Below the pieces are notes generated by a model. That model saw nothing but the letters and a program-made list of their open reading frames with translations, had not been told where the DNA came from and did no database searches. This document shows positions 36,082 through 45,757 of a stretch of DNA of 64,000 nucleotides, in pieces. Position 1 is the first letter of the stretch; each line of letters opens with the position of its first letter. The stretch is from Streptomyces sp. DHE7-1. Its GTDB lineage: Bacteria > Actinomycetota > Actinomycetes > Streptomycetales > Streptomycetaceae. The translations under genes were made by a program, and so were the position numbers. The stretch lies in contig JACJDG010000003.1 of NCBI GenBank assembly GCA_016432725.1, forward strand, positions 4,898,001 to 4,962,000, given 5' to 3'.

Positions 36082-39000
36082 TCACATGTTCCTGAGGGTC
36101 TGTTCCAGTGTGTCCGCGTAGAGCCGGGCCCCCGCCGGCTTGGGGTGGAAGGACTGCATGGAGGGGTTCGGCGCGTCGTTGTCCGCCTGCTCCCGCCCGG
36201 TCTCCACGAGAGCGTGGATGCCTTCCGGATCACCGCAGGCCCCCTTGCCGTCGAAGTTGTTCCGCGGGTCGGAGAAGACCGCCCACGAACCGGCGTCCTG
36301 GGTGGCCCCGTTCATCTCGGTCGCGAGTGTGTCGGCCAGTGAACGCACCCAGTCGTTCTCCACGGTCTCGTACGCCCCGGGGAGGCAGCCGTGGTCCTTC
36401 TCCACCAGGCGCGGGTAGCCCATGAGGACGACCTTCGCGTTCTGCGCCCGGGTGTGGATGGCGTCGAGCACCTTGACGATCTGCGGCCGCACGTCGTCGT
36501 GCAGCCACTTCGGCGCCCAGTCCTTCAGGTCACCGGTGGTGCCGCTCGTCTTGTCGCCGGTCGCGGGGTCGACGTTGTCGAGTTCGGAGTACGGGCACGT
36601 GCTGAGCGACGGAACCGGCAGGTCGATGCACTTCTTCATGATGTCGGCGAAGCGTGCGTCGTTGCCGCCGATGCTGATCGTCACCAGCGTGGTGTTCTGG
36701 TCCAGGTACCCGGAGTCGATCTGGGCCACCTCGCTGGACTGACCCTCGTCGAGCACGTTGTAGGTGCGCGCTCCGGAGCAGGCCACGAAGTGGTAGTCCA
36801 TCTTCGGGTCGAGGTTGTCGGACATGGCGCCGATGGAGCTCGAGTATCCGGGCAGCGTCGCCTGCCGCGACCACGCCAGCTTGGAGCGGTGGCACTTGTC
36901 GATCTGCTTGTCGCTCAGCTTGTCGGGGTGGTCGGTCTCGGCGTACAGGTCGGCGCCGCCGGGCGCGGTGGCGCCCTCACCCGACGAGTAGGAGTCGCCC
37001 ATCGCGACGACGGAGTTGGCCGGCTTGCCCGCGAGCGGCTGGAAGGCGACCGCACCCCAGGCGATGTCCTCGTCGGCGGTTCCGTCCTCGGTCGCGTTCG
37101 ACAGCTCCACCCGCGGGGTGCCGGTGAAGTGGAACGCGCCGAGGCTGACCCAGCCACCCGCGCGCTGCAGCACGACCCGCTTGGGGCTCTTGCTGTCCGT
37201 GCCGAGCACGTTGTAGGAGGCCTGCCGGGTCTGCGCCCCGGTGTCGGGAAGGTGCACCAGGACGCGCGCCCAGTTCAGGCTCTGGCCGAGGGTCCAGGTG
37301 CCGTCGATGGTCATGTAGCCGTTGGGGCCGCCGAAGTGGGCGGCGTCGCGCGTGTGGGTGTACCAGTAGTGGCCGCCGTAGCCGCCGCCCACCGAGTGCA
37401 GGTCGGCCTTCGCCTCGAAACGGCCTTCGGTTCCGGGGTTGAAGGAGAACTGGAAGCTGCCCGCCGAGGAGACCGTCGCGCAGTCGCTCTGGTCGCTCCA
37501 GGTCGGCGTTCCGTTCGGGACTGAGGCGACGACCTTGGAGCCGGCCGGAGCACCGGAGCACACCGGCGTGCCGTTCTTCAGACGGGTACCGCGTCCCGGT
37601 TCCTGCACCAGCGACTGGTACTTGATGTTCTCGTGCCCGCAGGTGGCGGCGCAGTCGCTCTTCCAGGTCACGTTGGGCTGGTTCCACCAGTACTGCGCGT
37701 AGCACTCGGCGTCCGGGCACTTCGGCGGCGTGTCGGGGTCGCAGGCGTTCTTGGAGTTGCAGAACGCGTCGAGCGAGGGCTGGACGTGCACCCGGTTGTA
37801 CCGAGCGCTGCCTTCGTACATGTACGGCAGGTCCGAACCGTTCCAGTAGGCGGGGCGGAAGCCGGCGGACGAGAAACCGGACTCACCCGGCCAGTCCTGG
37901 CGACCGGAGGTCGCGTAGGAGAACCCGGTGTCCATGGACCAGGCGGACCAGCCCATCACCTTGACCTCGTACGGCCAGTCCTGCGGATGAGCCGCGTCCT
38001 TGACGGCGTACGGGTCCACGTCCGTGTTCATGAACGGGCGGCCCCAGCCCTTGGCGTAGATCGGGTTGGCCGGGTTGTTGTACCAGCCGAGGCCCCAGTG
38101 CCCCGCGTGCTTCCCGGCCTCGGAGGGCGGGTTGAACCCGAGGTTGTAGTTCCAGACGGCGGTGAACCAGTTCTCCACGTAGGCCGGGTCGTCGTTGTTG
38201 ACGGTGATCGTCTGGCCGGTCTTGTGGACCTCGTTCCACTTGTCGGCGAGGATCTTCAGGGAGGCGGCGATGTTCGTCGCGTAGTCGATCGCGACGAGTT
38301 TCTGCAGGGCGGGCGACAGGCTGGTCTCGCCGGTCTTCTCGTGCCCGGCCAGACGCATGCCGTCGGTGACCTGGCCGACTCCGTAGCCGCAGTCGGACTT
38401 GTCCCAGTTGATCTGCCAGTAGGCGGCCGGGTCGTTGGGGTCGGCCTTGTGGCCGTAGTAGCCGTCGACGGCGGCCAGGGGGTTGCCCATCTGCCCGGGG
38501 ACCGACCCGCCCTCGGCCTGCCACATGTTCGACTCCTGGGCCATGATGCCGAGGAGCACGTTGACCGGGATCCTGCCGCCGCCGGTCAGCTTCGGCAGCG
38601 GGAACAGGGACTGCGGGTCGATGGTGCCGAGACCGGCCTGCGCGCGGTATCCGCCCTGGCGGATGTAGCTCGCGCTCAGATTGCCGCGCACCGCCATGTC
38701 GACGGCCCACTCGACCTGGTTCGGCGTCGGCTGCAGCGCCTGCACCTTCATGTCGTTGCGGGACACGGCGCACCAGCGGTCGTCGTCCGTCGGGGACCCG
38801 GCGGTCAGCCCCGCCCTGGGGAGGCGCCCCGCGGCCGGTGGTTCCCGGTGGCCGCGGCCAGGACCGGGGAGGGGTTGTTCCCCGAGCCGTCGACGGCGTC
38901 GTGCCGCACGCTCTGGGTCAGCTTCGCCCCGGTGGTGGTGGCGGTGCTGGTGACCGTCAGCGCCTGGCCGCCCTCGTCGGCGGGCGTCGCCGTCCGCGAG

Positions 39001-40109
39001 CCGGGTTCCGCGGACTTGGTGAAGCCCTTGCCCGCGCCCTTGATGTGGGTGAGGCCGGCGCGCACACCGGGCGTCAGCACGGGCTCGACGGCGAGCCTGC
39101 CCTGCGAGGACACGTCGGTGCCGGCCGGGGCGTTCAGGCGGGTGACGCCGGTTCCCGCGGTGGCGGGGGAGCCCTTGGTCCGGCCGGTGAGGAAGACCCG
39201 GCCGGCGTCGCCCGGCATGAGGTCGAGGTCGCCGAGCCTGCCGGTGGCGATGCTCTTCGGCCTGCCGTGGCCGGTGTACAGCCTGGCGCGCGCCGTGGAC
39301 TTGCTCGTACGGTCGAGGAAGGCGATCCGGCCGTCGGCGGCGGGCCGGATGTCGAAGGGGGCGCTGTCCGCGTCCGCGAGGTTCTTCACCTTGCCGGAGC
39401 GGTCGAGGTGGACCAGGCGGCTGCCGAGCGCGCCGACCGCGCCGTCCTTCACCGGAACGGCGCTGGTGATCTCACCGCGGGCCGCCGCCGTGCCCCTCGT
39501 CCTCCCGGACACGTCCACGGTGATCACCCGGGTCCGGGTGCTCGCCGCGTCGTTCATGTCCCGGAAGCCGGTGAACGCGGCCTGGTGCGTGGCCGTGTTG
39601 CAGGACGGGTCGAAGTAGGCCAGCGACGCGGTGAAGGGCAGCTTGGTCACCTTGCCGGACGTCAGGTCGACGACGGCGGCGAAGGCGCCGCCCTGCATCA
39701 GGTCCGGCTTGTTGGTGAAGGCGCGCGGTGCGTAGACGACGGCCGCGTGCGAGCGGTCCATCAGGCACTGGTTGCCGATCCACGAGTCCGCCGGCATGCC
39801 CGGCTCGGCCAGCAGCGCGACGGTCTTCCACGCGTAGGCCTTGGAGCTGTCGGCGACGAGGATCCGCAGGCCGTCCGCGTCGGCGGCGGCGGTGACCGCG
39901 CGGTCGGCGCTGCCGCGCCAGCCCCGGCCGAGCTTCCCGCCCGGGTCGTGCACCCCGCCGGAGGGGGCGGGCGGCGGTGTGGTGGCGTGGGCGGAGGGGC
40001 GGGACGCCGGAGTGGCGCCGGCGGGCGCCGCCTGGAGCATGCCGCCGGTCACGGCGGCGCAGGCCAGGAGGGCCACCAGGGGCGCGCGAGTTCGTCTCTT
40101 GGAACGCAA
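36082..40109 (-). CDS. Giant secreted multidomain SGNH/GDSL hydrolase (frameshifted)
   Basis: About 1342 residues if one G is restored near 38820 (GASPGAGLTAGSPT). Otherwise it looks like two genes. Order: signal peptide (LVALLACAAVTGGMLQAAPAGA); a beta-propeller-like region (residues ~60-420); a transglycosylase-like region (IPVNVLLGIMAQESNMW, GYGVGQVTDGM, residues ~460-700); a golvesin-like beta domain (GRFEAKADLHSVGGGYGGHY, ~880-1000); and a C-terminal SGNH esterase domain. The SGNH blocks are visible: GDSYSSGEGA (Ser), ISIGGNDARF (Gly, Asn) and QSFHPKPAGARLYAD (His). It probably acts on extracellular polymers or lipids. Confidence 0.85.
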
Positions 40110-40232
40110 AGGAGCTTTCCCCGAATTTCATTGAGTTGTTCCCGTGCCTTTCCGGGCACGGCGAAATGCCCCTCCGCCCGCGGCGGGACAGCCCTGCGGG
40201 ACGGACGGGAGCGGGAATTCGAATTCAGCGAT

Positions 40233-40267
40233 CCGGGACTTCACGCGGGCGACGCGTGAAGTCCCGG
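40233..40267 (-). terminator. Terminator of the small secreted protein gene
   Basis: CCGGGACTTCACGCG with its exact complement, a 15-bp stem with a 5-base loop, directly after the stop of the minus-strand gene at 40287. Confidence 0.8.
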
Positions 40268-40286
40268 CACACCGTTCAGGCGCCTG

Positions 40287-40826
40287 CTAGTTGCAGTTGG
40301 TGCTGTCCTGGACGTTGTTGACGAGGTACGTGCTCGAGCTGGAGCTGTTCTTCATCAGCGAGGTGACCGTGCCGCAGCCGCCGTGGCTGCGGTAGACGGG
40401 GCCCGCGTACTCGGAGAAGGTGCCGGCGTCGCTCGCGCAGCCCTCCGCCGTGTAGTTCGAGCAGAGCTTGATCTTCATCCACTTCGCGCCCTGCATGTTG
40501 TTGTCGAGGATGGCGCAGGTGGGAGCGTCGTTGCTCGCGGGGTTGCTGCCCTTGACGTAGACGAAGAGCGTCGCCTTGCGGGACTCGTCGGGCAGGATGT
40601 CCGCCTTGTAGAGCTTGTATCCCGTACCGCAGACGGTCGCGCCCGCGGCGGCGGCGGTGGGCTGCGCCGCGGCGATGGCGGTCGTGTGCCGGTCGGCCTT
40701 GACGGAGACGGCGGGTACCGGCCGGTCGGCGGCGGCGACCTGCGGCGCGGTCACACCGAGGAGGCCCAGGCCGACCGCCGCCGCGGCGGCCGCGGTCCTC
40801 GCCGAGAGACTGATGCGAATGGACAT
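40287..40826 (-). CDS. Small secreted protein, hypothetical
   Basis: 179 residues from the ATG at 40826, preceded by a G-rich ribosome site. The signal peptide has an Ala-rich core (AAAAAAVGLGLLGVTAPQVAAA, cleavage near residue 33). The mature protein has six cysteines (TVCGTG, PTCAIL, KLCSNY, EGCASD, GGCGTV, STNCN), suggesting three disulphides in a compact beta domain (GYKLYKADILP, ATLFVYVKGSN). I do not recognise the family. The neighbouring SGNH gene is downstream on the same strand but separated by a terminator. Confidence 0.75.
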   Translation of the reverse strand: MSIRISLSARTAAAAAAVGLGLLGVTAPQVAAADRPVPAVSVKADRHTTAIAAAQPTAAAAGATVCGTGYKLYKADILPDESRKATLFVYVKGSNPASNDAPTCAILDNNMQGAKWMKIKLCSNYTAEGCASDAGTFSEYAGPVYRSHGGCGTVTSLMKNSSSSSTYLVNNVQDSTNCN

Positions 40827-41101
40827 GCGTTCCCCCCATGGAATGCATTTGAGCTGCATTTGAGCTGCCGCCGGAAAGAAGATCGACGGCATAAGCGTGG
40901 TCCCGGGGAGCTAATCAGATCCTCTTTGCGGCTGTCGAAAGTAATTCGTAAGCAAAGTGGAGATTCTAATTCCGCTATGACTCTGGGCGTGCGGAGCTTC
41001 TTCGCATGGAGGGGTGAACCGGGCATCGTCCGGCGGTGTGTTCACTCATGGTTTCCGGCCAGGACCGGGGGAGTAGTTCTTGTCACATCGCCGGACGCAC
41101 G

Positions 41102-41134
41102 ACGGCCCCCGCCCAGAGGATGGGCGGGGGCCGT
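41102..41134 (-). terminator. Terminator of the ahpC-ahpD operon
   Basis: ACGGCCCCCGCCC and GGGCGGGGGCCGT pair over 13 bp with a 7-base loop, 16 bases after the ahpD stop. Confidence 0.85.
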
Positions 41135-41149
41135 GATGTTCCGGAGCGG

Positions 41150-41692
41150 TTACTCGGCCGCCTGGGCCAGGACCGCCTCCGCGTCGAGGGTCACGCCGAC
41201 GGCCTGGACCACGGACGCGATCTTGAACGCCTCCTGGACCACGTCGCGCTCGACGCCGGCCTTGCGCAGCACCTGCTCGTGCGAGTCGAGGCACATGCCG
41301 CAGCCGTTGATCGCGGAGACCGCGAAGGACCACAGCTCGAAGTCGACCTTCTCCACACCCGGGTTGCCGATGACGTTCATCCGCAGACCGGCGCGCAGGG
41401 TGCCGTACTCGTGGTCGGACAGCAGGTGCCGGGTGCGGTAGAAGACGTTGTTCATCGCCATCACCGCGGCGGCGGCCTTGGCGGCCGTGTACGCCTCCGG
41501 CGACAGGTTCGCCTTCGCCTCCGGCTCCAGCTCACGCAGCACGATCGGGGAGCGGGAGGCGATGGCGGTCGCCAGCACCGTGCCCCAGAGCTGCTGGGCC
41601 GGCAGGTCGGAGTTGCCGATGACCGAACCCAGGTTGAGCTTCAGGTCCTTGGCGTAGTCCGGGACCAGGGACTTCAGCGAGTCGAGCGACAT
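41150..41692 (-). CDS. ahpD: Alkyl hydroperoxide reductase AhpD (carboxymuconolactone decarboxylase family)
   Basis: 180 residues. The active site INGCGMCLDSHEQVLR has the CxxC pair and the His of AhpD. The helical flanks (AAAVMAMNNVFYRTRHLL, EKVDFELWSFAVSA) fit the family. It reduces the disulphide of AhpC, linking peroxide reduction to cellular thiols in place of AhpF. It starts three bases after the ahpC stop, so the two form an operon controlled by the divergent oxyR. Confidence 0.96.
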   Translation of the reverse strand: MSLDSLKSLVPDYAKDLKLNLGSVIGNSDLPAQQLWGTVLATAIASRSPIVLRELEPEAKANLSPEAYTAAKAAAAVMAMNNVFYRTRHLLSDHEYGTLRAGLRMNVIGNPGVEKVDFELWSFAVSAINGCGMCLDSHEQVLRKAGVERDVVQEAFKIASVVQAVGVTLDAEAVLAQAAE

Positions 41693-41695
41693 GGG

Positions 41696-42250
41696 TCACT
41701 CACCGGCCAGCAGCGCGACCGGGTCCAGCGTCTCGTCGCCCTTGCTCCAGTTGCAGGGGCACAGCTCGTCGGTCTGCAGGGCGTCGAGGACCCGCAGGAC
41801 CTCCTTGGGGTTACGGCCGACGGAACCGGCGGTCACCATGGTGAACTGGATCTCGTTGTTCTGGTCGACGATGAAGACGGCGCGCTTGGCGAAGCCGTCC
41901 TCGCCCTCGATGCCGAGGTCGCGCATCAGCTCGTGCTTGGAGTCGGCCATCATCGGGAAGGGCAGGTCACGCAGGTCGTCGTGGTCCTTGCGCCAGGCGT
42001 GGTGGACGAACTCGGAGTCACCGGAGAAGCCGAGGATCTGGGCGTCGCGGTCGGCGAACTCGTCGTTCAGCTTGCCGAAAGCGGCGATCTCGGTCGGGCA
42101 CACGAAGGTGAAGTCCTTGGGCCAGGCGAAAACGATCTTCCACTTGCCCTCGTAGGTCTTGTGGTTGATCGTGTCGAACTCCTTGCCCTTCTCCAGCGAG
42201 ACGCAGGCGGTCAGTTCGAACTCGGGGAACTTGTCACCGACAGTGAGCAC
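41696..42250 (-). CDS. ahpC: Peroxiredoxin AhpC
   Basis: 184 residues from the GTG at 42250 (VLTVGDKFPEFEL), with AAGGAGA nine bases upstream. A typical two-Cys peroxiredoxin: peroxidatic Cys in KDFTFVCPTEIAAF (near residue 57) and the resolving Cys in DELCPCNWSKGDET near the end. It reduces hydrogen peroxide and organic peroxides. Regulation by the divergent OxyR is expected from the conserved arrangement in Streptomyces. Confidence 0.96.
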   Translation of the reverse strand: MLTVGDKFPEFELTACVSLEKGKEFDTINHKTYEGKWKIVFAWPKDFTFVCPTEIAAFGKLNDEFADRDAQILGFSGDSEFVHHAWRKDHDDLRDLPFPMMADSKHELMRDLGIEGEDGFAKRAVFIVDQNNEIQFTMVTAGSVGRNPKEVLRVLDALQTDELCPCNWSKGDETLDPVALLAGE

Positions 42251-42366
42251 ACGCTCTCCTTGCAGCGAGGCAGCGCCCGGATCGCGGGCACTACCCATGG
42301 GTTGGACTTTGTCGATGTTGGCACAGGGTGCATTGATACGGGAAATAGCTACACTCGGTCGGGTTG

Positions 42367-42381
42367 ATCGGAGGTATCTAT
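42367..42381. promoter_or_regulatory. OxyR-like operator in the oxyR-ahpC gap
   Basis: ATCG-N7-CTAT fits the OxyR half-site pair ATAG-N7-CTAT with one mismatch. It overlaps the GGAGG ribosome site of oxyR itself (42370-42374), so binding could repress oxyR. A second AT-rich stretch (GATACGGGAAATAGCTAC, 42336-42353) lies nearer ahpC. Confidence 0.5.
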
Positions 42382-42383
42382 CA

Positions 42384-43337
42384 GTGACCGCCAGTAGCGC
42401 GAGCGGCAAGCGGCGCCAGCCCAGCCTGTCCCAGCTCCGTGCCTTCGCGGCCGTGGCCGAGCATCTGCACTTCCGGGACGCGGCCGCCGCCATCGGAATG
42501 AGCCAGCCCGCCCTGTCCGGCGCGGTCTCGGCGCTGGAGGAGATCCTGGGCGTGACCCTCCTCGAGCGTACGACCCGCAAGGTGCTGCTCTCGCCCGCCG
42601 GTGAGCGGCTGGCGGTACGGGCGAAGGCGGTGCTGGACGAGGTCGGGGCCCTGTTGGAGGAGGCCGAGGCGGTCCGGGCGCCGTTCACCGGGGTGCTGCG
42701 GCTCGGGGTGATCCCGACCGTCGCGCCGTATCTGCTGCCCACCGTGCTGGGCCTGGTCCACGAGCGGTACCCGCACCTCGACCTCCAGGTGCACGAGGAG
42801 CAGACCGCCAGCCTCGTCGAGGGCCTGCAGTCCGGCCGCCTGGACCTGCTGCTGCTCGCCGTCCCGCTCGGCGTCCCCGGCGTGACCGAACTCCCGCTCT
42901 TCGACGAGGACTTCGTGCTCGTCACCCCGCCCGACCACCGGCTCGGCGGCCGCGAGGGGATCCCGCGCGAGGCGCTGCGGGAACTGAACCTGCTGCTGCT
43001 GGACGAGGGCCACTGCCTGCGCGACCAGGCCCTCGACATCTGCCGCGAGGCCGGCCGGGAGGACGCGCCGGTCAGCACCACGGCCGCCGGGCTGTCCACC
43101 CTGGTGCAGCTCGTCGCGGGCGGCCTCGGCTGCACCCTGCTGCCGCGCACCGCCCTGAAGGTCGAGACGACCCGCGGCAGCCGGCTCCGCACCGGCTACT
43201 TCGCCGCCCCCGCCCCCAGCCGCCGGATCGCCTTCGCCATGCGCGCGGGCGCCGCCAGGGGAGCGGAGTACGAGGAACTGGCGGCGGCCCTGCGCGAGGA
43301 GCTGCGGCCCCTGCCGGTGCGGGTGCTGGAGGCCTGA
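42384..43337 (+). CDS. oxyR: Hydrogen-peroxide-sensing LysR regulator OxyR
   Basis: 317 residues from the GTG at 42384, nine bases after GGAGG. The N-terminal LysR helix-turn-helix is RDAAAAIGMSQPALSGAVSA. The effector domain has the paired redox cysteines in EGHCLRDQALDIC, the sequence and spacing that form the sensing disulphide in OxyR. It is divergent from ahpC with a 133-base shared promoter region. This places peroxide sensing next to its main target operon. Confidence 0.96.
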   Translation: MTASSASGKRRQPSLSQLRAFAAVAEHLHFRDAAAAIGMSQPALSGAVSALEEILGVTLLERTTRKVLLSPAGERLAVRAKAVLDEVGALLEEAEAVRAPFTGVLRLGVIPTVAPYLLPTVLGLVHERYPHLDLQVHEEQTASLVEGLQSGRLDLLLLAVPLGVPGVTELPLFDEDFVLVTPPDHRLGGREGIPREALRELNLLLLDEGHCLRDQALDICREAGREDAPVSTTAAGLSTLVQLVAGGLGCTLLPRTALKVETTRGSRLRTGYFAAPAPSRRIAFAMRAGAARGAEYEELAAALREELRPLPVRVLEA

Positions 43338-43351
43338 CCGCCGCTTCGGGG

Positions 43352-43385
43352 GTCCGGCGGCGCCCCGCACGGGACGCCGCCGGAC
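43352..43385. terminator. Bidirectional stem-loop between oxyR and the ABC permease
   Basis: GTCCGGCGGCG pairs with CGCCGCCGGAC (11 bp) around a loop that can itself pair (CCCG/CGGG). It lies between the convergent oxyR and permease stops. Confidence 0.75.
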
Positions 43386-43387
43386 GC

Positions 43388-45757
43388 CTACTCGGTGCGC
43401 AGCCCGTCCGGCCGCATCAGCCTGAGCAGCGGGGGCAGGCTGAGCAGGGTCACCGCGAGCACCACCGCGGCGCCGGCGCCGCTCATGGCCAGCACGCTCG
43501 CCCAGTCGACGGTCACCGGGGTCGCCGTCATCTTCAGCAGCACCGCGCCGAGGGTCAGGCCGACCGCGGAGGACAGCAGCAGTCCGAGGACGATCGGGAC
43601 CGCCGTCTGCCACAGCACCGACAGGCCCAGGGTGCGGCGCCGGGTGCCGAAGGCGACCAGTGAGGACAGCAGCTTGCGCCGCTCACGGAGCTGCTCCAAC
43701 TGCGAGACCAGCAGACTCGCGCCGATCAGCGCCAGCACGCAGACCGCGCCGACGAACAGGCCGGTGCGCAGCGAGGTGAACTTCGTGGACTCCTCGGTCG
43801 CCGTCCAGGTGAACACGTTCGCGGTCGCGGCCACCCGGGCGGCCGTGTTGCGCACGTGCTCCGGCGCGTCCGGCACCGACTCGTCGGTGCGGACGAAGAC
43901 ATGGCCGCGCAGCGCGGACCGCGCCTTCGCGGGCAGCGCGGACCTCGTGACCAGCAGGCCGTTGGCGCCGTTCTGCAGCGCGTCCTCGCGGTAGGGCACC
44001 TGCGGGAGGCGGGCCGGCAGCTTCCAGGGGACCTGGAGGCTGGGTGTGTCCGAGCCGTCCGGGTCTAGGTAGAGCTGCCGGCCGGGCCGGACGACGGCTG
44101 CTATGGAGTCGTTGTACGAGGAGTCGTAGTGCGGGTTGCGCAGCGTGAACACGTCGCCGTCCCGGCAGGAGGGCAGCCGGGCCACCTCGCGGAGGGCCGC
44201 GCAGTCACCGACCGTGAGGTCGACCAGGTTGTCCGCGTCCCGGCGTTTGTCGGCCGCCGTGGTGGTGGACAGCACCACCGACACCCGCACCCCCTCGGTC
44301 CTCCGGAACGCCTCGCCCACGGCGGCCGCGTCACCGCGGTCCGGCAGCGTCACCTCCATCGACGCCCGGCCGGGGTCCCGGCCGGTGCTCTTGGTGTACT
44401 GGCTCTGCACACCCGCGAACAGCATCTGCAGCGCGATCGCGCCGGCCACCGCCACCGCGATGCCGTTGACCATGCGGGCCGCCGTGCCGCTGCTCAACTG
44501 CAGACGCCGCACCGCCAGTTGCCAGGAGACGGGGCCGGCGCCGAGCCGGGCGACGACCCGTTCCACGATCCACGGCAGCAGGGCGGTCACGCCGACCAGC
44601 AGCAGGAGCACCCCGCCGGTCACCAGGTACTGGTTGAAGCCGCCGCTGTCCCGCCCCTTGCCGATCATCGGATACAGCAGTGCGAGCCCCGCCAGCGGCA
44701 GCAGCAGCCGCCACCACAGGCGGCGCCGGGCCGGCCGGGCCGTCCGCACCACACCGAGCGGCTCCACGACCACCCCGCGCATCGCGAGCAGCGTCACCAG
44801 GACCGCGGACGCCGGCACCGCCACCGCGACCAGCGCGACGAGCGCGGGGGAGGGGTCGAGGTAGCCGGGGAACACGCTCTCGCCCAGCACCTCCACCGAG
44901 CCCGCGACCTGACGTCCGATCAGGAAGAAGACCGTACCGACGGCCAGTCCGAGCAGGGATCCGGCCAGTGCCTCGCCCGCGGCGATCCGCCGGGTCATCC
45001 CGCTGTCGGAGCCGACCAGCCGCAGCGCGGCCAGCCGGCGGTCGCGCCGCTCGCCGCCGAAGCGCACGGCCGCGGCGATGAACACGGCGACCGGCATCAG
45101 CAGCACCACGAAGACGACCAGCACCATCAGCAGCAGCACCGGGTCGGCCTTCTCGGTGGTCGGGTGCGGATCGCCGAAGCGCGTCAGCCGGTCCACCCGT
45201 ACCCCGCCGTCCGCGTCGGGGTCCAGGCCCTTGGCGCCCGCGTAGTACGCCAGCTCGTGCGAGCCGATCAGCCCGCTCTCGCCGATGGTGCCCACGACCC
45301 GGTAGGGCAGCCGCTCGCGCAGCAGTCGGGCGCCGTCCGAGGCGAGCAGATCACGCAGCGCGGGGGAGACGACCATCTCGCCCTTCGCGGGGAAGCGCCC
45401 GAGGCCGGGCGGCAACGGCGCCCGCTCACCCTCGGGTTCGAGGAGCCGGCCCCGGACGTCCTTGGAGTGCCACTGGGTGTCGGTCGCGGCGACCAGCACG
45501 GTGTTGTCGGCTCTTGGCCGGGTGGCGCTGGAGAACGTGTAGTCGTAGCGGGCCTCCTCGACCCGGTGGCGGACGGTGAACACGTTCGGCAGCGCGGTGG
45601 TCAGCAGCAGCAGGGCGACGCCCAGCCCGACGCCGACCGCCGTCAGCGTCATCCGGACCCAGCCCTCACGCCCGCCGGTGACGACGAACCGCGCGCCCAT
45701 GACGAGATCCCTGAACCTCCCCCGCGCGCGCGGGAGATCCCCCCTCGGCTGCCTCAT
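43388..45757 (-). CDS. FtsX-like ABC transporter permease
   Basis: 789 residues. A MacB/FtsX-type permease with a first membrane helix (LTAVGVGLGVALLLLTTALP), a large extracellular domain, then two FtsX blocks: LLMVLVVFVVLLMPVAVFIAAA with RRDRRLAALRLVGSD, and LFVGAVCVLALIGASLLVSQL with RRKLLSSLVAFGTRRR. It ends in hydrophobic helices. The start overlaps the ATPase gene's stop by four bases (ATGA). The cargo is unknown; such systems export peptides, lipids or drugs. Confidence 0.93.
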   Translation of the reverse strand: MRQPRGDLPRARGRFRDLVMGARFVVTGGREGWVRMTLTAVGVGLGVALLLLTTALPNVFTVRHRVEEARYDYTFSSATRPRADNTVLVAATDTQWHSKDVRGRLLEPEGERAPLPPGLGRFPAKGEMVVSPALRDLLASDGARLLRERLPYRVVGTIGESGLIGSHELAYYAGAKGLDPDADGGVRVDRLTRFGDPHPTTEKADPVLLLMVLVVFVVLLMPVAVFIAAAVRFGGERRDRRLAALRLVGSDSGMTRRIAAGEALAGSLLGLAVGTVFFLIGRQVAGSVEVLGESVFPGYLDPSPALVALVAVAVPASAVLVTLLAMRGVVVEPLGVVRTARPARRRLWWRLLLPLAGLALLYPMIGKGRDSGGFNQYLVTGGVLLLLVGVTALLPWIVERVVARLGAGPVSWQLAVRRLQLSSGTAARMVNGIAVAVAGAIALQMLFAGVQSQYTKSTGRDPGRASMEVTLPDRGDAAAVGEAFRRTEGVRVSVVLSTTTAADKRRDADNLVDLTVGDCAALREVARLPSCRDGDVFTLRNPHYDSSYNDSIAAVVRPGRQLYLDPDGSDTPSLQVPWKLPARLPQVPYREDALQNGANGLLVTRSALPAKARSALRGHVFVRTDESVPDAPEHVRNTAARVAATANVFTWTATEESTKFTSLRTGLFVGAVCVLALIGASLLVSQLEQLRERRKLLSSLVAFGTRRRTLGLSVLWQTAVPIVLGLLLSSAVGLTLGAVLLKMTATPVTVDWASVLAMSGAGAAVVLAVTLLSLPPLLRLMRPDGLRTE

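Noticed and set aside
38805..40109. A separate 434-residue secreted propeller-like protein next to the SGNH hydrolase
   Set aside because: Its frame closes just where the next one opens, and one added G joins them smoothly. The second part would otherwise lack a signal peptide and start codon context.
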